From assembly GCF_033547155.1 (NCBI RefSeq), contig NZ_CP137892.1, positions 4,092,001-4,156,000 on the forward strand: a stretch of DNA of 64,000 bases, read 5' to 3'. Below the pieces are notes generated by a model. It was not told the origin of the DNA, made no database searches, and saw nothing but the letters and a program-made list of their open reading frames with translations. A program made the translations under genes and the position numbers. Shown piece by piece: positions 49,781 through 60,846 of this stretch; the first letter of the stretch is position 1, and each line of letters begins with the position of its first letter. Source of the DNA: Pseudomonas benzenivorans (GTDB lineage Bacteria; Pseudomonadota; Gammaproteobacteria; Pseudomonadales; Pseudomonadaceae).

Positions 49781-50842
49781 TCAGTCCTTCACGGGGGCTG
49801 GTGTTTCGGTGGATACAGCAAGAAAGTGTTCGGCCACATCGAGCATGCGGTTGGCGAAGCCCCATTCGTTGTCGAACCAGGCCAGCAGGTTGACCAGGCG
49901 CGGGCCGGAGACCCGGGTCTGGCTGCCATCGACCACCGCCGAATGGGGGTCGTGGTTGAAGTCGCAGCTGGCATGGGGCAGCTCGGTGTAGGCGATCAGG
50001 CCCTTGAGCGGCCCGCCTTCCGCGGCCTGACGCAGCACCCGGTTGATCTCGGCGGCGCTGGTGTCGCGGGCGGTCTGCAGGGTGATGTCCAGGCAGGAGA
50101 CGTTGACCGTCGGCACGCGGATGGCCTTGGCCTGGATGCGCCCGGCCAGCTCCGGCAACAGGCGCTCGATGCCCTTGGCCAGGCCCGTGGAGACCGGGAT
50201 CACCGACTGGAAGGCCGAGCGCGTGCGGCGCAGGTCCTCGTGGTGGTAGGCATCGATCACCGGCTGGTCGTTCATCGCCGAATGGATGGTGGTGATGGAC
50301 ACGTACTCCAGGCCCACGGCGTCGTTGAGCAGCTTGAGCAGCGGCACCCCGCAGTTGGTGGTGCAGCTGGCATTGGACACCAGGCGCTCGCGGCCGGTCA
50401 GGCGCTGCTGGTTGACCCCGTAGACGATGGTGGCGTCGATGTCCGCCTCACCGGCCATCGGCTGGGAGAACAGCACCCGCGGTGCACCGGCGGCCAGGAA
50501 GCGCTCGCCGTCGGCGCGGGTGGTGTACTGGCCGGAACACTCCAGCAGCAGGTCGATGTCCAGCGCCGCCCAGTCGATGCCCTCCGGCGCCTCCTCGCGC
50601 AACACCTTCACGCAGTCGCCGTTGATGTGCAGGCAGTCGCCCTCGACCCGCACTTCGCCGGGGAAGCGGCCATGGGTGGAGTCGAAGCGGGTCAGGTATT
50701 CCAGGCTGGCCTGGTCGGCCAGGTCGTTCAGCGCGACGATTTCCAACCGCGCACCGGCGCCACGTTCGTGCAGGGCGCGCAACACGCAGCGGCCGATACG
50801 GCCGTAGCCGTTGAGGGCAACTCGATAGGGACGATGGGACAT
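49781..50842 (-). CDS. epd: Erythrose-4-phosphate dehydrogenase
   Basis: A 353-residue GAPDH-family enzyme. The N-terminal NAD fold has [20 protein letters not shown], and the catalytic cysteine lies in SNASCTTNC. Placement directly before pgk and after tktA is the Pseudomonas epd position, so I favour oxidation of erythrose-4-phosphate (the route to pyridoxal phosphate) over glycolytic GAPDH. Sequence alone cannot fully separate these activities. ATG 50842 ([12 protein letters not shown]) is the conserved start. Confidence 0.9.
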   Translation of the reverse strand: MSHRPYRVALNGYGRIGRCVLRALHERGAGARLEIVALNDLADQASLEYLTRFDSTHGRFPGEVRVEGDCLHINGDCVKVLREEAPEGIDWAALDIDLLLECSGQYTTRADGERFLAAGAPRVLFSQPMAGEADIDATIVYGVNQQRLTGRERLVSNASCTTNCGVPLLKLLNDAVGLEYVSITTIHSAMNDQPVIDAYHHEDLRRTRSAFQSVIPVSTGLAKGIERLLPELAGRIQAKAIRVPTVNVSCLDITLQTARDTSAAEINRVLRQAAEGGPLKGLIAYTELPHASCDFNHDPHSAVVDGSQTRVSGPRLVNLLAWFDNEWGFANRMLDVAEHFLAVSTETPAPVKD

Positions 50843-50865
50843 GGCGATCTCGATGGCAAAACGAC

Positions 50866-50945
50866 CGTAGGACGGGTTGAGCGCAGCGATACCCATGCTG
50901 CACCGCGATGGGTATCGGCGCTACGCGCCTCGACCCATCCTACGT
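50866..50945. repeat. Palindromic repeat between epd and tktA
   Basis: An element starting GTAGGACGGGTTGAGCGCAG and ending GCCTCGACCCATCCTACG, with complementary ends (GTAGGA.GGGT / ACCCATCCTAC) and an inner GATACCCAT / ATGGGTATC hairpin. It is the most complete example of the repeat class also seen at 4043-4142 and 20191-20290. Confidence 0.78.
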
Positions 50946-50947
50946 GA

Positions 50948-52945
50948 TCAGGCGTCCAGCAGCTCGGCGGCGGTTTCCAGGACGTTCTCCAGGGTGAAGC
51001 CGAAGTGCTCGAACAGCGCCGCCGCCGGCGCCGATTCTCCGAAGCTGGTCATTCCGATCACCCGACCCTCGAGGCCGACGTACTTGTACCAGAAGTCGGC
51101 GTGGGCGGCCTCGATGGCGATCCGCGCACCGACCTGCAGCGGCAGCACGGCCTGCTTGTAGCCGGCGTCCTGCTGGTCGAACACGCTGGTCGACGGCATC
51201 GACACCACGCGCACCTTGCGGCCCTGCTCGCTCAGCGCCTCGAAGGCCTGCACGGCCAGGCCGACTTCCGAGCCGGTGGCGATGAGGATCAGCTCCGGCT
51301 CGCCGGCGCAGTCCTTGAGCACGTAGCCGCCGCGGGCGATGTCGCCCAGCTGGGCGGCGTCGCGGCTCTGGTGCGCCAGGTTCTGGCGGCTGAAGATCAG
51401 TGCGCTGGGGCCGTCGTTGCGCTCGATGGCGCACTTCCAGGCCACCGCCGACTCCACCGCGTCGGCCGGACGCCAGGTGTTGAGGTTCGGCGTGCAGCGC
51501 AGGCTGGCCAGCTGCTCGATCGGCTGATGGGTCGGGCCGTCCTCGCCCAGGCCGATGGAGTCGTGGGTGTAGACGAACAGCACGCGCTGCTTCATCAGCG
51601 CGGCCATACGCACGGCATTGCAGGCGTATTCCATGAACACCAGGAAGGTCGCGCCGTAGGGAATGAAGCCACCGTGCAGGGCGATGCCGTTCATGATCGC
51701 GCTCATGCCGAACTCGCGCACGCCGTAGAACAGGTAGTTGCCCGAGGCGTCCTCGGCCGAGACCCCCTGGCAGCCCTTCCACAGGGTCAGGTTGGAACCG
51801 GCCAGGTCGGCGGAACCGCCGAGGAACTCCGGCAGCAGCGGGCCGAAGGCGTTCAGTGCGTTCTGGCTGGCCTTGCGGCTGGCGATGGTCTCGCCCTTGG
51901 CGGCGACCTCCTGGATATAGGCGGCGGCCTGCTCGGCGAAATCGGCCGGCAGTTCGCCCTTGATGCGCCGCTGGAACTCGGCGGCCAGTTCGGGATAGGC
52001 GGCGGCATAGGCGGCGAAGCGCTCGTTCCACTCGGCCTCGACGGCGGCGCCGGCCTGCTTGGCGTCCCACTCGGCGTAGATCTCCGCGGGGATCTCGAAG
52101 GGGCCGTGCTCCCAACCCAGGGTGGCGCGGGTCAGGGCGATCTCGTCGACGCCCAGCGGCGCGCCGTGGCAGTCTTCCTTGCCCTGCTTGTTCGGCGAGC
52201 CGAAGCCGATGGTGGTCTTGCAGCAGATCAGGGTCGGCTGCGCGCTCTTGCGCGCGGTGTCGATGGCCATCTTGATTTCTTCGGCGTCGTGGCCGTCGAC
52301 GTTGCGGATCACCTGCCAGCCGTAGGCCTCGAAGCGGTTCGGCGTGTCGTCGGTGAACCAGCCCTCGACCTCGCCGTCGATGGAGATGCCGTTGTCGTCG
52401 TAGAAGGCGATCAGCTTGCCCAGGCCCAGGGTGCCGGCCAGGGAGCAGACCTCATGGCTGATGCCTTCCATCATGCAGCCGTCGCCGAGGAACACGTAGG
52501 TGTGGTGGTCGACGATGCCGTGGCCTTCGCGGTTGAACTGCGCGGCCAGGACCTTTTCGGCGATGGCCAGGCCCACGGCGTTGGCCAGGCCCTGGCCGAG
52601 CGGGCCGGTGGTGGTCTCCACGCCCGGGGTGTAGCCGTATTCCGGGTGACCCGGGGTGCGGCTGTCCATCTGGCGGAACTGTTTGAGGTCTTCGATCCCC
52701 AGGTCGTAGCCGGTCAGGTGCAGCAGCGAATAGATCAGCATCGAGCCGTGGCCGTTGGACAGCACGAAACGGTCGCGGTCGGCGAACTCGGGGTTGCTCG
52801 GGTTGTGCTTGAGGTAGTCGCGCCACAGAACCTCGGCGATATCCGCCATGCCCATCGGGGCACCGGGGTGGCCGCTGTTGGCTTTCTGCACGGCATCCAT
52901 GCTCAGGGCACGAATGGCATTGGCACGCTCACGACGGCTGGGCAT
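50948..52945 (-). CDS. tktA: Transketolase
   Basis: A 665-residue thiamine diphosphate enzyme of the pentose phosphate pathway. [20 protein letters not shown] at the start, the TPP-binding [20 protein letters not shown] region and [20 protein letters not shown] in the second domain are typical. ATG 52945 ([14 protein letters not shown]) is the conserved start behind AGGAGATTAGCG. It supplies erythrose-4-phosphate for Epd, encoded next on the same strand. Confidence 0.97.
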   Translation of the reverse strand: MPSRRERANAIRALSMDAVQKANSGHPGAPMGMADIAEVLWRDYLKHNPSNPEFADRDRFVLSNGHGSMLIYSLLHLTGYDLGIEDLKQFRQMDSRTPGHPEYGYTPGVETTTGPLGQGLANAVGLAIAEKVLAAQFNREGHGIVDHHTYVFLGDGCMMEGISHEVCSLAGTLGLGKLIAFYDDNGISIDGEVEGWFTDDTPNRFEAYGWQVIRNVDGHDAEEIKMAIDTARKSAQPTLICCKTTIGFGSPNKQGKEDCHGAPLGVDEIALTRATLGWEHGPFEIPAEIYAEWDAKQAGAAVEAEWNERFAAYAAAYPELAAEFQRRIKGELPADFAEQAAAYIQEVAAKGETIASRKASQNALNAFGPLLPEFLGGSADLAGSNLTLWKGCQGVSAEDASGNYLFYGVREFGMSAIMNGIALHGGFIPYGATFLVFMEYACNAVRMAALMKQRVLFVYTHDSIGLGEDGPTHQPIEQLASLRCTPNLNTWRPADAVESAVAWKCAIERNDGPSALIFSRQNLAHQSRDAAQLGDIARGGYVLKDCAGEPELILIATGSEVGLAVQAFEALSEQGRKVRVVSMPSTSVFDQQDAGYKQAVLPLQVGARIAIEAAHADFWYKYVGLEGRVIGMTSFGESAPAAALFEHFGFTLENVLETAAELLDA

Positions 52946-53094
52946 CGCTAATCTCCTACGGGGGCTGCTTCTTGATGAAAGGGCGAAAAAGGCGGCCATT
53001 TTCGCCCAGCCGGGCGCCGCGGGGCAATGACAGATGGTCGCGGGTCGCGGTTTTCTCGGCCTTGCTGCGACCTCCACGGGGCCAATCGCGCCAC

Positions 53095-53155
53095 AACAGC
53101 AATATCAAAACTTTTTGATATTGCTGTTGCTGGATGAAAAATGACCGACTAGACT
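53095..53155 (+). promoter_or_regulatory. Operator and promoter of the SahR-like gene
   Basis: A perfect inverted repeat: arms 53095-53110 and 53113-53128, each 16 bases, separated by two bases; the core reads ATATCAAAA ct TTTTGATAT. Directly downstream a promoter can be read as TTGCTG (53127-53132) and TAGACT (53150-53155), 17 bases apart. The transcript would then begin only a few bases before the start codon. An ArsR-type dimer encoded just downstream is the natural ligand, suggesting autoregulation of the regulator-metK transcript. Confidence 0.75.
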
Positions 53156-53164
53156 TCGCGCCCC

Positions 53165-54178
53165 ATGAACATGCGCGTCCCCCAGCTGAGCTTCGAGCCC
53201 GCCGACGAACTGGCCGCCCTGTGCAAGGCCGGCGGCGACCCGCTGCGCCTGAACGTGCTGCGCGCCCTGGCCAACGACTCCTTCGGCGTGCTGGAACTGG
53301 CGCAGATCTTCGCCATCGGCCAGTCGGGCATGAGCCACCACCTCAAGGTGCTGGCCCAGGCCGGCCTGGTGGCCACCCGCCGCGAGGGCAACGCGATCTT
53401 CTATCGCCGCGCCCTGGCCCAGGGCGACGCCCTCGGCGGCACCCTGCACGCCGCGCTGCTCAGCGAAGCCGACGGCCTGGCGCTGCCGGCCGAGGCCCAG
53501 GCGCGCATCGCCGAAGTGCATGCCCGGCGGGCGGCGACCAGCCGGGACTTCTTCGCCCGCACGGCGGCCAGCTTCCAGGCCCAGCAGGACCTGATCGCCG
53601 GCCTGCCGCAGTACCGCGACAGCGTGCTGGCGCTGCTCGACGCCCTGGACCTGGCGCACGAGGCCACGGCCCTGGAGGTCGGCCCCGGCGACGGCAGTTT
53701 CCTGCCCGAGCTGGCGCGGCGCTTCAAGCGGGTCACCGCGCTGGACAACAGCGCGGCAATGCTCGAGCTGGCGCGCCAGCGCTGCGAGAAACATGGGCTG
53801 GGCAATGTCGAGCTGCGCCTGGCCGATGCGCTGAATGACGATTACCCGGGCGCCGATTGCCTGGTGCTGAACATGGTCCTGCACCATTTCGCCGCACCGG
53901 CCGAGGCGCTCAAGCAGCTGGCGCGGCGGGTAAACCACGGCGGCAGCCTGCTGATCAGCGAGTTGTGCAGCCACGACCAGAGTTGGGCCAGGCAGGCCTG
54001 CGGCGATCTCTGGCTGGGCTTCGAACAGGACGACCTGGCCCGCTGGGCCAGCGCCGCGGGGCTCATACCCGGCGATAGCCAGTACGTGGGCCTGCGCAAT
54101 GGTTTCCAGATTCAGGTGCGGCATTTCGCCAAGCCGGATGAACACACCGGCCCACGGGCCACCCTCACCCACCGGTAA
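53165..54178 (+). CDS. ArsR-family regulator fused to a SAM-dependent methyltransferase (SahR-like)
   Basis: A 337-residue fusion. Residues about 10-95 form an ArsR winged helix (LRLNVLRALANDSFGVLELA, QSGMSHHLKVLAQAGLVATR). Residues about 150-330 form a class I methyltransferase (ALEVGPGDGSFLPELARRF, LVLNMVLHHF). Proteins of this architecture next to metK or ahcY are called SahR and respond to S-adenosylhomocysteine. No metal-binding cysteine pair of arsenic sensors is present. ATG 53165 or 53171 is possible; no Shine-Dalgarno is seen, so a leaderless message is likely. It ends 21 bases before metK. Confidence 0.88.
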   Translation: MNMRVPQLSFEPADELAALCKAGGDPLRLNVLRALANDSFGVLELAQIFAIGQSGMSHHLKVLAQAGLVATRREGNAIFYRRALAQGDALGGTLHAALLSEADGLALPAEAQARIAEVHARRAATSRDFFARTAASFQAQQDLIAGLPQYRDSVLALLDALDLAHEATALEVGPGDGSFLPELARRFKRVTALDNSAAMLELARQRCEKHGLGNVELRLADALNDDYPGADCLVLNMVLHHFAAPAEALKQLARRVNHGGSLLISELCSHDQSWARQACGDLWLGFEQDDLARWASAAGLIPGDSQYVGLRNGFQIQVRHFAKPDEHTGPRATLTHR

Positions 54179-54199
54179 TTAATTTAGGAAGACCGATAG

Positions 54200-55390
54200 A
54201 TGAGCGACTACTCCCTGTTTACCTCCGAGTCCGTGTCCGAAGGCCATCCGGACAAGATCGCCGACCAGATCTCCGACGCGGTGCTCGATGCCATCATCGC
54301 CCAGGACAAGTATGCCCGCGTGGCCTGCGAGACCCTGGTCAAGACCGGCGTGGCGATCATCGCCGGCGAAGTCACCACCAGCGCCTGGGTCGACCTGGAA
54401 GAGCTGGTGCGCAAGGTGATCATCGACATCGGCTACGACAGCTCCGACGTCGGCTTCGACGGCGCCACCTGCGGCATCATCAACATCATCGGCAAGCAGT
54501 CCCCGGACATCAACCAGGGCGTCGACCGGGCCAAGCCGGAAGACCAGGGCGCCGGCGACCAGGGCCTGATGTTCGGCTACGCCAGCAACGAGACCGACGT
54601 GCTGATGCCGGCGCCGATCTGCTTCAGCCACCGCCTGGTCGAGCGCCAGGCCGAGGCACGCAAGTCCGGCCTGCTGCCCTGGCTGCGCCCGGACGCCAAG
54701 AGCCAGGTCACCTGCCGCTACGAGAACGGCAAGGTCACCGGCATCGACGCCGTGGTGCTGTCCACCCAGCACAATCCGGACGTCAGCTACAACGACCTGC
54801 GCGAAGGCGTGATGGAGCTGATCGTCAAGCACGTGCTGCCGGCCGAGCTGCTGCACAAGGACACCCAGTTCCACATCAACCCCACCGGCCAGTTCATCAT
54901 CGGCGGCCCGGTGGGCGACTGCGGCCTGACCGGGCGCAAGATCATCGTCGACTCCTACGGCGGCATGGCCCGCCACGGCGGCGGCGCCTTCTCCGGCAAG
55001 GACCCGTCCAAGGTCGACCGCAGCGCCGCCTACGCCGGCCGCTACGTGGCCAAGAACATCGTCGCCGCGGGCCTGGCCGAGCGCTGCGAGATCCAGGTGT
55101 CCTACGCCATCGGCGTGGCCCAGCCGACCTCCATCTCGATCAACACCTTCGGCACCAACAAGGTCAGCGACGAGACCATCATCAAGCTGGTGCGCGAGGT
55201 CTTCGACCTGCGCCCCTACGCCATCACCAAGATGCTCGACCTGCTCCACCCGATGTACCAGCCGACCGCGGCCTACGGCCACTTCGGCCGCGAGCCGTTC
55301 GAGATGAGCTACGGCGACGACAGCTTCACCGCCTTCACCTGGGAGAAGACCGACAAGGCCGCCGAACTGCGCGCCGCCGCCGGCCTGTAA
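54200..55390 (+). CDS. metK: S-adenosylmethionine synthetase
   Basis: A 396-residue enzyme that makes S-adenosylmethionine from methionine and ATP. Signatures: [20 protein letters not shown] (residues about 13-32), the [12 protein letters not shown] hexapeptide region, and [19 protein letters not shown] 54200 follows TTAGGAAGACC. Co-transcription with the SahR-like gene 21 bases upstream is likely, which would put SAM synthesis under SAH-sensitive control. Confidence 0.97.
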   Translation: MSDYSLFTSESVSEGHPDKIADQISDAVLDAIIAQDKYARVACETLVKTGVAIIAGEVTTSAWVDLEELVRKVIIDIGYDSSDVGFDGATCGIINIIGKQSPDINQGVDRAKPEDQGAGDQGLMFGYASNETDVLMPAPICFSHRLVERQAEARKSGLLPWLRPDAKSQVTCRYENGKVTGIDAVVLSTQHNPDVSYNDLREGVMELIVKHVLPAELLHKDTQFHINPTGQFIIGGPVGDCGLTGRKIIVDSYGGMARHGGGAFSGKDPSKVDRSAAYAGRYVAKNIVAAGLAERCEIQVSYAIGVAQPTSISINTFGTNKVSDETIIKLVREVFDLRPYAITKMLDLLHPMYQPTAAYGHFGREPFEMSYGDDSFTAFTWEKTDKAAELRAAAGL

Positions 55391-55408
55391 GCGCCTCCCG
55401 GCACCACG

Positions 55409-55436
55409 AAAAAGCCCCGCATCCGCGGGGCTTTTT
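55409..55436. terminator. Bidirectional terminator, metK / cytochrome c'
   Basis: Stem AAAAAGCCCCGC / GCGGGGCTTTTT with a 4-base loop, followed by ATTA. It sits between convergent genes, 18 bases after the metK stop. Confidence 0.92.
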
Positions 55437-55477
55437 ATTAGTTGGACAACGGCACGAGGGTGCAGTCGCCCGCCCGC

Positions 55478-55927
55478 TCAGAACGCGCGAAACTCCTGAT
55501 GACAGGCCTCGCAGCTCTCCTCGACGCGCTGCATGGCCGGCGCCAGTTCGCGCTCGCGCAGCGGCTTGGCGGTGGTGGCGGCAACCAGCGCGGCGGTGGC
55601 GCCTTCCAGCTCGCGGGCCAGCTGCTGGAAGCGCGCCTGGCGCTGCCACACCTCGTCCCTGGCCTGGGTGCCGTCCTCCTCCCGCACCTGGGGGAAGTGC
55701 TGCCAGGGTGCGTGGGCCAGCCGGTCCAGCTCGGCGGCGCCCTCGGTGAAGCGCTGCCCGTCGAAGGCCAGGCGCCCGCGCAGCATGCCGCCGAGGTCTT
55801 CGCTGGTCTTGAGCATCTGCTTGAAGATGGTCTGGCGCTGGCCCAGGGGCGAGTTCGGATCGACCTCGCCGCAAGCGACGAGGGCCAGGCTGGCGAGCAG
55901 GACGGGTAAGGCGATTTTCAATTTCAT
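55478..55927 (-). CDS. Cytochrome c'-type lipoprotein
   Basis: A 149-residue protein with a lipoprotein signal peptide ([10 protein letters not shown], Cys at about residue 20) and a C-terminal heme-binding CxxCH (CEACH) near its end, as in class II cytochromes c'. The body is predicted helical ([40 protein letters not shown]). Cytochromes c' bind NO and protect against it; lipid anchoring is less common. ATG 55927 ([11 protein letters not shown]) is the natural start. Confidence 0.87.
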   Translation of the reverse strand: MKLKIALPVLLASLALVACGEVDPNSPLGQRQTIFKQMLKTSEDLGGMLRGRLAFDGQRFTEGAAELDRLAHAPWQHFPQVREEDGTQARDEVWQRQARFQQLARELEGATAALVAATTAKPLRERELAPAMQRVEESCEACHQEFRAF

Positions 55928-56034
55928 GGACCACGGATTCGGCGACGAAGGCGGGCCACAGTATCCCCACTCGCGGCGCCCCGGCCAAGCGCGGTGTTTT
56001 GCCGCAGCTGTCGGCCCGGCGGCGACGGAAAGCC

Positions 56035-56063
56035 TTGGGCTTGGCCGCAAGCCTGGCTATAAT
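56035..56063 (+). promoter_or_regulatory. ahcY promoter
   Basis: TTGGGC at 56035-56040 and a perfect TATAAT at 56058-56063 are 17 bases apart. Transcription would start near 56070 and run into the SAH riboswitch at 56109. Confidence 0.75.
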
Positions 56064-56108
56064 TCGCAGGTTTCACGCGACCGGCACCGCTCCGGTCGTG
56101 CCCGCCAC

Positions 56109-56217
56109 CCGTCCGAGGGGCGCTGCAGCAAGCCTCATTCGCTGAGGATTTGTCAGGCTCGGATGGGGCGTTATCCATACGCATCAACGGCGCCCATTCG
56201 CAGACAACGAATGGAGA
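56109..56217 (+). ncRNA. S-adenosylhomocysteine (SAH) riboswitch upstream of ahcY
   Basis: Conserved SAH-riboswitch blocks are visible: CCGAGGGGCGCTGCAGC (56113-56129), GTCAGGCTCGG (56152-56162) and AACGGCGCCC (56186-56195). P1 can form between CCGAG and CTCGG, P2 between CCTCA and TGAGG, and the pseudoknot between GGGCGC (56118-56123) and GCGCCC (56190-56195). A competing hairpin (56194-56200 with 56208-56214) would sequester part of the TGGAGA ribosome-binding site, and shares bases 56194-56195 with the pseudoknot. SAH binding should therefore raise ahcY translation. Confidence 0.9.
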
Positions 56218-56225
56218 ACTCAGTT

Positions 56226-57632
<1,407 letters not shown>

Positions 57633-57712
57633 GCCCCGGCCGCAGGCGCCCCGCGCAGCCCCCGGGCCGCCCGGGGCGCCCTGCCTCATCAGCCTCACGC
57701 CTGGAAATTTCT

Positions 57713-58558
57713 ATGAGCCAAGAACGCAGCTTCAGCTTCGAGTTCTTCCCCGCGAAGACCGAAGCCGGGCATGAAAAACTACTGGACACCGCGCGCCAGC
57801 TGGCCGTCTACAAGCCTGATTTCTTCTCCTGCACTTACGGCGCCGGCGGCTCGACCCGCGGCCGTACCGTGCATACGGTGCTGCAGCTGAACGAGGAGGT
57901 AAAGGTCGCCACCGCGCCGCACCTGTCCTGCGTCGGCGACAGCAAGGCCGAACTGCGCGAGTTGCTGACCCTGTACAAGGATGCCGGGATCGAGCGCATC
58001 GTCGCCCTGCGCGGCGACCTGCCGTCCGGCATGGGCCTGGCCAGCGGCGAGCTGCGCTATGCCAACGAGCTGGTCGGCTTCATCCGCGAGGAAACCGGCG
58101 ACCACTTCCATATCGAGATCGCCGCTTACCCGGAGATGCATCCCCAGGCGCGCAACTTCGAGGCCGATATCGCCAACTTCGTGCGCAAGGCCAAGGCCGG
58201 CGCCAGCAGCGCCATCACCCAGTACTTCTTCAACGTCGACAGCTACTTCTACTTCGTCGAACGGGTACGCAAGCTGGGCGTGGACATCCCGGTGGTGCCC
58301 GGCATCATGCCGATCACCAACTACAGCAAGCTGGCGCGCTTCTCCGATGCCTGCGGCGCGGAGATTCCACGCTGGGTGCGCAAGCAGCTGGAGGCCTACG
58401 GCGACGACAGCGACAGCATCCGCGCCTATGGCGAGCAGGTGGTCAGCGAGATGTGCGAGCGCCTGCTGCAAGGCGGCGCACCCGGGCTGCACTTCTACAC
58501 CATGAATCTGGCGGGCCCCAGCCTGGCGATCTGGAACAACCTCAAGCTGTCCGGCTGA
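57713..58558 (+). CDS. metF: 5,10-methylenetetrahydrofolate reductase
   Basis: A 281-residue FAD-dependent TIM-barrel enzyme that makes methyltetrahydrofolate for methionine synthesis. Visible: SFEFFPAKTEAG at the N-terminus, FFSCTYGAGGSTRGRT, VALRGDLPSG and ITQYFFNVDSYFYFVERVR (split at 20). ATG 57713 follows TGGAAATTTCT. It is 80 bases after ahcY with only a GC-rich hairpin between (57660-57680), so it is probably in the same SAH-controlled transcript. Confidence 0.96.
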   Translation: MSQERSFSFEFFPAKTEAGHEKLLDTARQLAVYKPDFFSCTYGAGGSTRGRTVHTVLQLNEEVKVATAPHLSCVGDSKAELRELLTLYKDAGIERIVALRGDLPSGMGLASGELRYANELVGFIREETGDHFHIEIAAYPEMHPQARNFEADIANFVRKAKAGASSAITQYFFNVDSYFYFVERVRKLGVDIPVVPGIMPITNYSKLARFSDACGAEIPRWVRKQLEAYGDDSDSIRAYGEQVVSEMCERLLQGGAPGLHFYTMNLAGPSLAIWNNLKLSG

Positions 58559-58673
58559 ATCCAGCTGGCGCCTGGAGGCCGGGGAACGTCCGGCTTCCAG
58601 GCGCGGCCCGCGGCCGCCAAGCGGCGTCCCCGGCGCACTTTGCACGACCGTGTCAGCCGCGTATTCTGGCGCG

Positions 58674-59453
58674 ATGACGGCATGCCAACGACTTCTCATC
58701 ACCTTGTTGCTCGCGGGCCTGAGCCTGACCGCCCAGGGCCAGCCGCTGCGCATCGTCAGCGAAGCCTGGCCGCCCTACATCTACGAGGAAAATGGGCAGC
58801 TGCGCGGCCAGGACTACGAGGCGGCCGCCATCGTCCTGCAGCGCATGGGAGTCGAAGCCCATTGGCAGCTGATGCCCTGGAAGCGCTGCCTGGCAGCCTT
58901 CGGCCAGGGCCGGGTGGACGGCATCTTCGATGTCTTCCAGACCGGCGCCCGGCAAGCCACCATGCTGTTTCCCGACGAGCCGCTGTCGGAGATCGAATTC
59001 GTCCTGTTCCACAACACCGCACGCCCCCACCACTACCGCCGCCTGAGCGACCTCGATGGGCTGAAGGTCGGCGTCTCTGCCGGCTACTGGTATGCCAATC
59101 GCGAATTTCGCGAATCCGCACGCTTCCGCCGTGAGCCCGCGCCCAACCATGCGGCCAACTTCGGCAAGCTGATGCGCAACCGCGTGGACCTGGTGATCAA
59201 CGACCACCGCGCCGGGCACTTCCTGCTGGACCAGATGAAGCTGAGCGAAGCGATCGGGCACAGCCCCCGAGTGGTCAGCCGTGACCGTCTGTACCTGGGC
59301 CTGCGCCGCGATGCCGGCCTGGAGGCGTTTGCCGAGCGCTTCGCCGAGGAGCTGCGGCGCTTCAAGGCCGAGCCGGCCTATGCCGCCCTGCTCGCCCGTT
59401 ACGCACCGCTCCACGGGACCCATGCCACGCCCGTCGAAGTGCGGAGCCCTTGA
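58674..59453 (+). CDS. Periplasmic solute-binding protein, SBP_bac_3 family (orphan)
   Basis: A 259-residue exported protein (signal peptide LLITLLLAGLSLTAQGQ). Binding-fold segments: LRIVSEAWPPYIYEENG, GQDYEAAAIVLQRMG, LMPWKRCLAAFGQGRVDGIF, and LVINDHRAGHFLLDQMKLS. It is not linked to any permease gene. Start ATG 58674 chosen because the signal peptide begins there; a more upstream GTG would add eight residues. Confidence 0.83.
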   Translation: MTACQRLLITLLLAGLSLTAQGQPLRIVSEAWPPYIYEENGQLRGQDYEAAAIVLQRMGVEAHWQLMPWKRCLAAFGQGRVDGIFDVFQTGARQATMLFPDEPLSEIEFVLFHNTARPHHYRRLSDLDGLKVGVSAGYWYANREFRESARFRREPAPNHAANFGKLMRNRVDLVINDHRAGHFLLDQMKLSEAIGHSPRVVSRDRLYLGLRRDAGLEAFAERFAEELRRFKAEPAYAALLARYAPLHGTHATPVEVRSP

Positions 59454-59472
59454 AGCCCCGGCCGCCCCTCCC

Positions 59473-60846
59473 CTACGCCACCACCTTGTAGCTCGGCACA
59501 TAGGCGCTTCCGCCCGGCAGCTTCATCCGCTGCTGGTCGACGAAGGCCTGCAGCAGGCGATCCAGCGGGCGCATGATGCTCTGGTCGCCGGTGATCTGAT
59601 AGGGCCCGTACTGCTCGATCAGGCGAATGCCCTGGACCTTCACATTGCCGGCGACTATGCCCGAGAACGCCCGACGCAGCTGCGCCGCCAGCTCGTGCAC
59701 CGGCTGGTCGCGGGTCAGCTTGAGGCCGGCCATGTTCTCGTGGGTGGGCTCGAACGGCCGCTGGAAGCTCTCGTCGATCTTCAGCAGCCAGTTGAAGTGG
59801 AAGGCGTCGTTGCGCTCGCGGCGGAACTGGGTGACCGCCTTGATGCCCCGGGCCATCTCCCGGGCCACCTGGGCCGGGTCCTCGACGATGATCTGATAAC
59901 GCTGCTGCGCCTCCTCGCCCAGGGTGGCGCCGATGAACGCGTGCAGCTGCTGCAGGTAGGGTTCGGCGCTGCGCGGCCCGGTGAGGATCAGCGGGAAGGG
60001 CAGATCCTTGTTGTCCGGGTGCATCAGGATGCCGAGGAAATACAGGAACTCCTCGGCGGTACCCGCGCCGCCGGGGAAGATGATGATGCCGTGGCCCACC
60101 CGCACGAAGGCCTCCAGGCGCTTCTCGATATCCGGCAGGATCACCAGCTCGTTGACGATCGGATTGGGCGCCTCGGCGGCGATGATGCCCGGCTCGGTCA
60201 GGCCCAGGTAGCGGCCGGTGACGTTGCGCTGCTTGGCATGAGCGATGGTGGCGCCCTTCATCGGCCCCTTCATCACCCCGGGGCCGCAGCCGGTGCAGAC
60301 ATCGAGGCCGCGCAGACCCAGCTCGTGGCCGACGATCTTGGTGTACTTGTACTCCTCGCGATTGATCGAGTGGCCGCCCCAGCACACCACGATCTTCGGC
60401 TCCACGCCAGCCCGCAGGGTGCGCGCGTTGCGCAGCAGGTGGAAGACATAGTCGGTGATGCCCTGGGAGCTCTCGAAGTCGACCCGCTTGTTCTCCAGCT
60501 CGCTCTGGGTGTAGACGATGTCGCGCAGGGCGCTGAACAGCATCTCCCGGGTGCTGGCGATCATCTCGCCATCGACGAAGGCATCGGCCGGTGCGTTCAA
60601 CAGCTCCAGGCGAATGCCGCGGTCCTGCTGGTGAATGCGCACCTCGAAGTCCGGGTAGGCTTCCAGAATGGTCTTGGCGTTGTCGCTGCTCGAACCGGTG
60701 TTGAGGATCGCCAGGGCGCACTGGCGAAACAGCGCGTAGACGCTGCCGCAGCCGGTCTCCCGCAGCTGCTGCACTTCACGCTGGGACAGGGTCTCCAGGC
60801 TGCCCTTGGGCGACACCGAAGCATTGGTGGTATTTCTCTTGGCCAT
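59473..60846 (-). CDS. ppnN: Nucleotide 5'-monophosphate nucleosidase PpnN (LOG family)
   Basis: A 457-residue protein of the YgdH/PpnN type, which cleaves purine nucleoside monophosphates to ribose-5-phosphate and base and is stimulated by (p)ppGpp in E. coli. The central LOG domain shows VCWGGHSINREEYKYTK, CGPGVMKGPMKGA and the PGGAGTAEEFLYFLG motif. Extra N- and C-terminal domains flank it, as expected for this long form. ATG 60846 (MAKRNTTNASVSPKGS) is the family start. Confidence 0.93.
   Translation of the reverse strand: MAKRNTTNASVSPKGSLETLSQREVQQLRETGCGSVYALFRQCALAILNTGSSSDNAKTILEAYPDFEVRIHQQDRGIRLELLNAPADAFVDGEMIASTREMLFSALRDIVYTQSELENKRVDFESSQGITDYVFHLLRNARTLRAGVEPKIVVCWGGHSINREEYKYTKIVGHELGLRGLDVCTGCGPGVMKGPMKGATIAHAKQRNVTGRYLGLTEPGIIAAEAPNPIVNELVILPDIEKRLEAFVRVGHGIIIFPGGAGTAEEFLYFLGILMHPDNKDLPFPLILTGPRSAEPYLQQLHAFIGATLGEEAQQRYQIIVEDPAQVAREMARGIKAVTQFRRERNDAFHFNWLLKIDESFQRPFEPTHENMAGLKLTRDQPVHELAAQLRRAFSGIVAGNVKVQGIRLIEQYGPYQITGDQSIMRPLDRLLQAFVDQQRMKLPGGSAYVPSYKVVA

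Noticed and set aside
49781..50842. Housekeeping glyceraldehyde-3-phosphate dehydrogenase
   Set aside because: Gene order tktA-epd-pgk-fba is the Pseudomonas epd arrangement; kept as epd with residual doubt on substrate.
53165..54178. Arsenic-responsive ArsR regulator
   Set aside because: No ELCVCDL-type metal cysteines; fused methyltransferase domain and metK neighbour point to SAH sensing instead.
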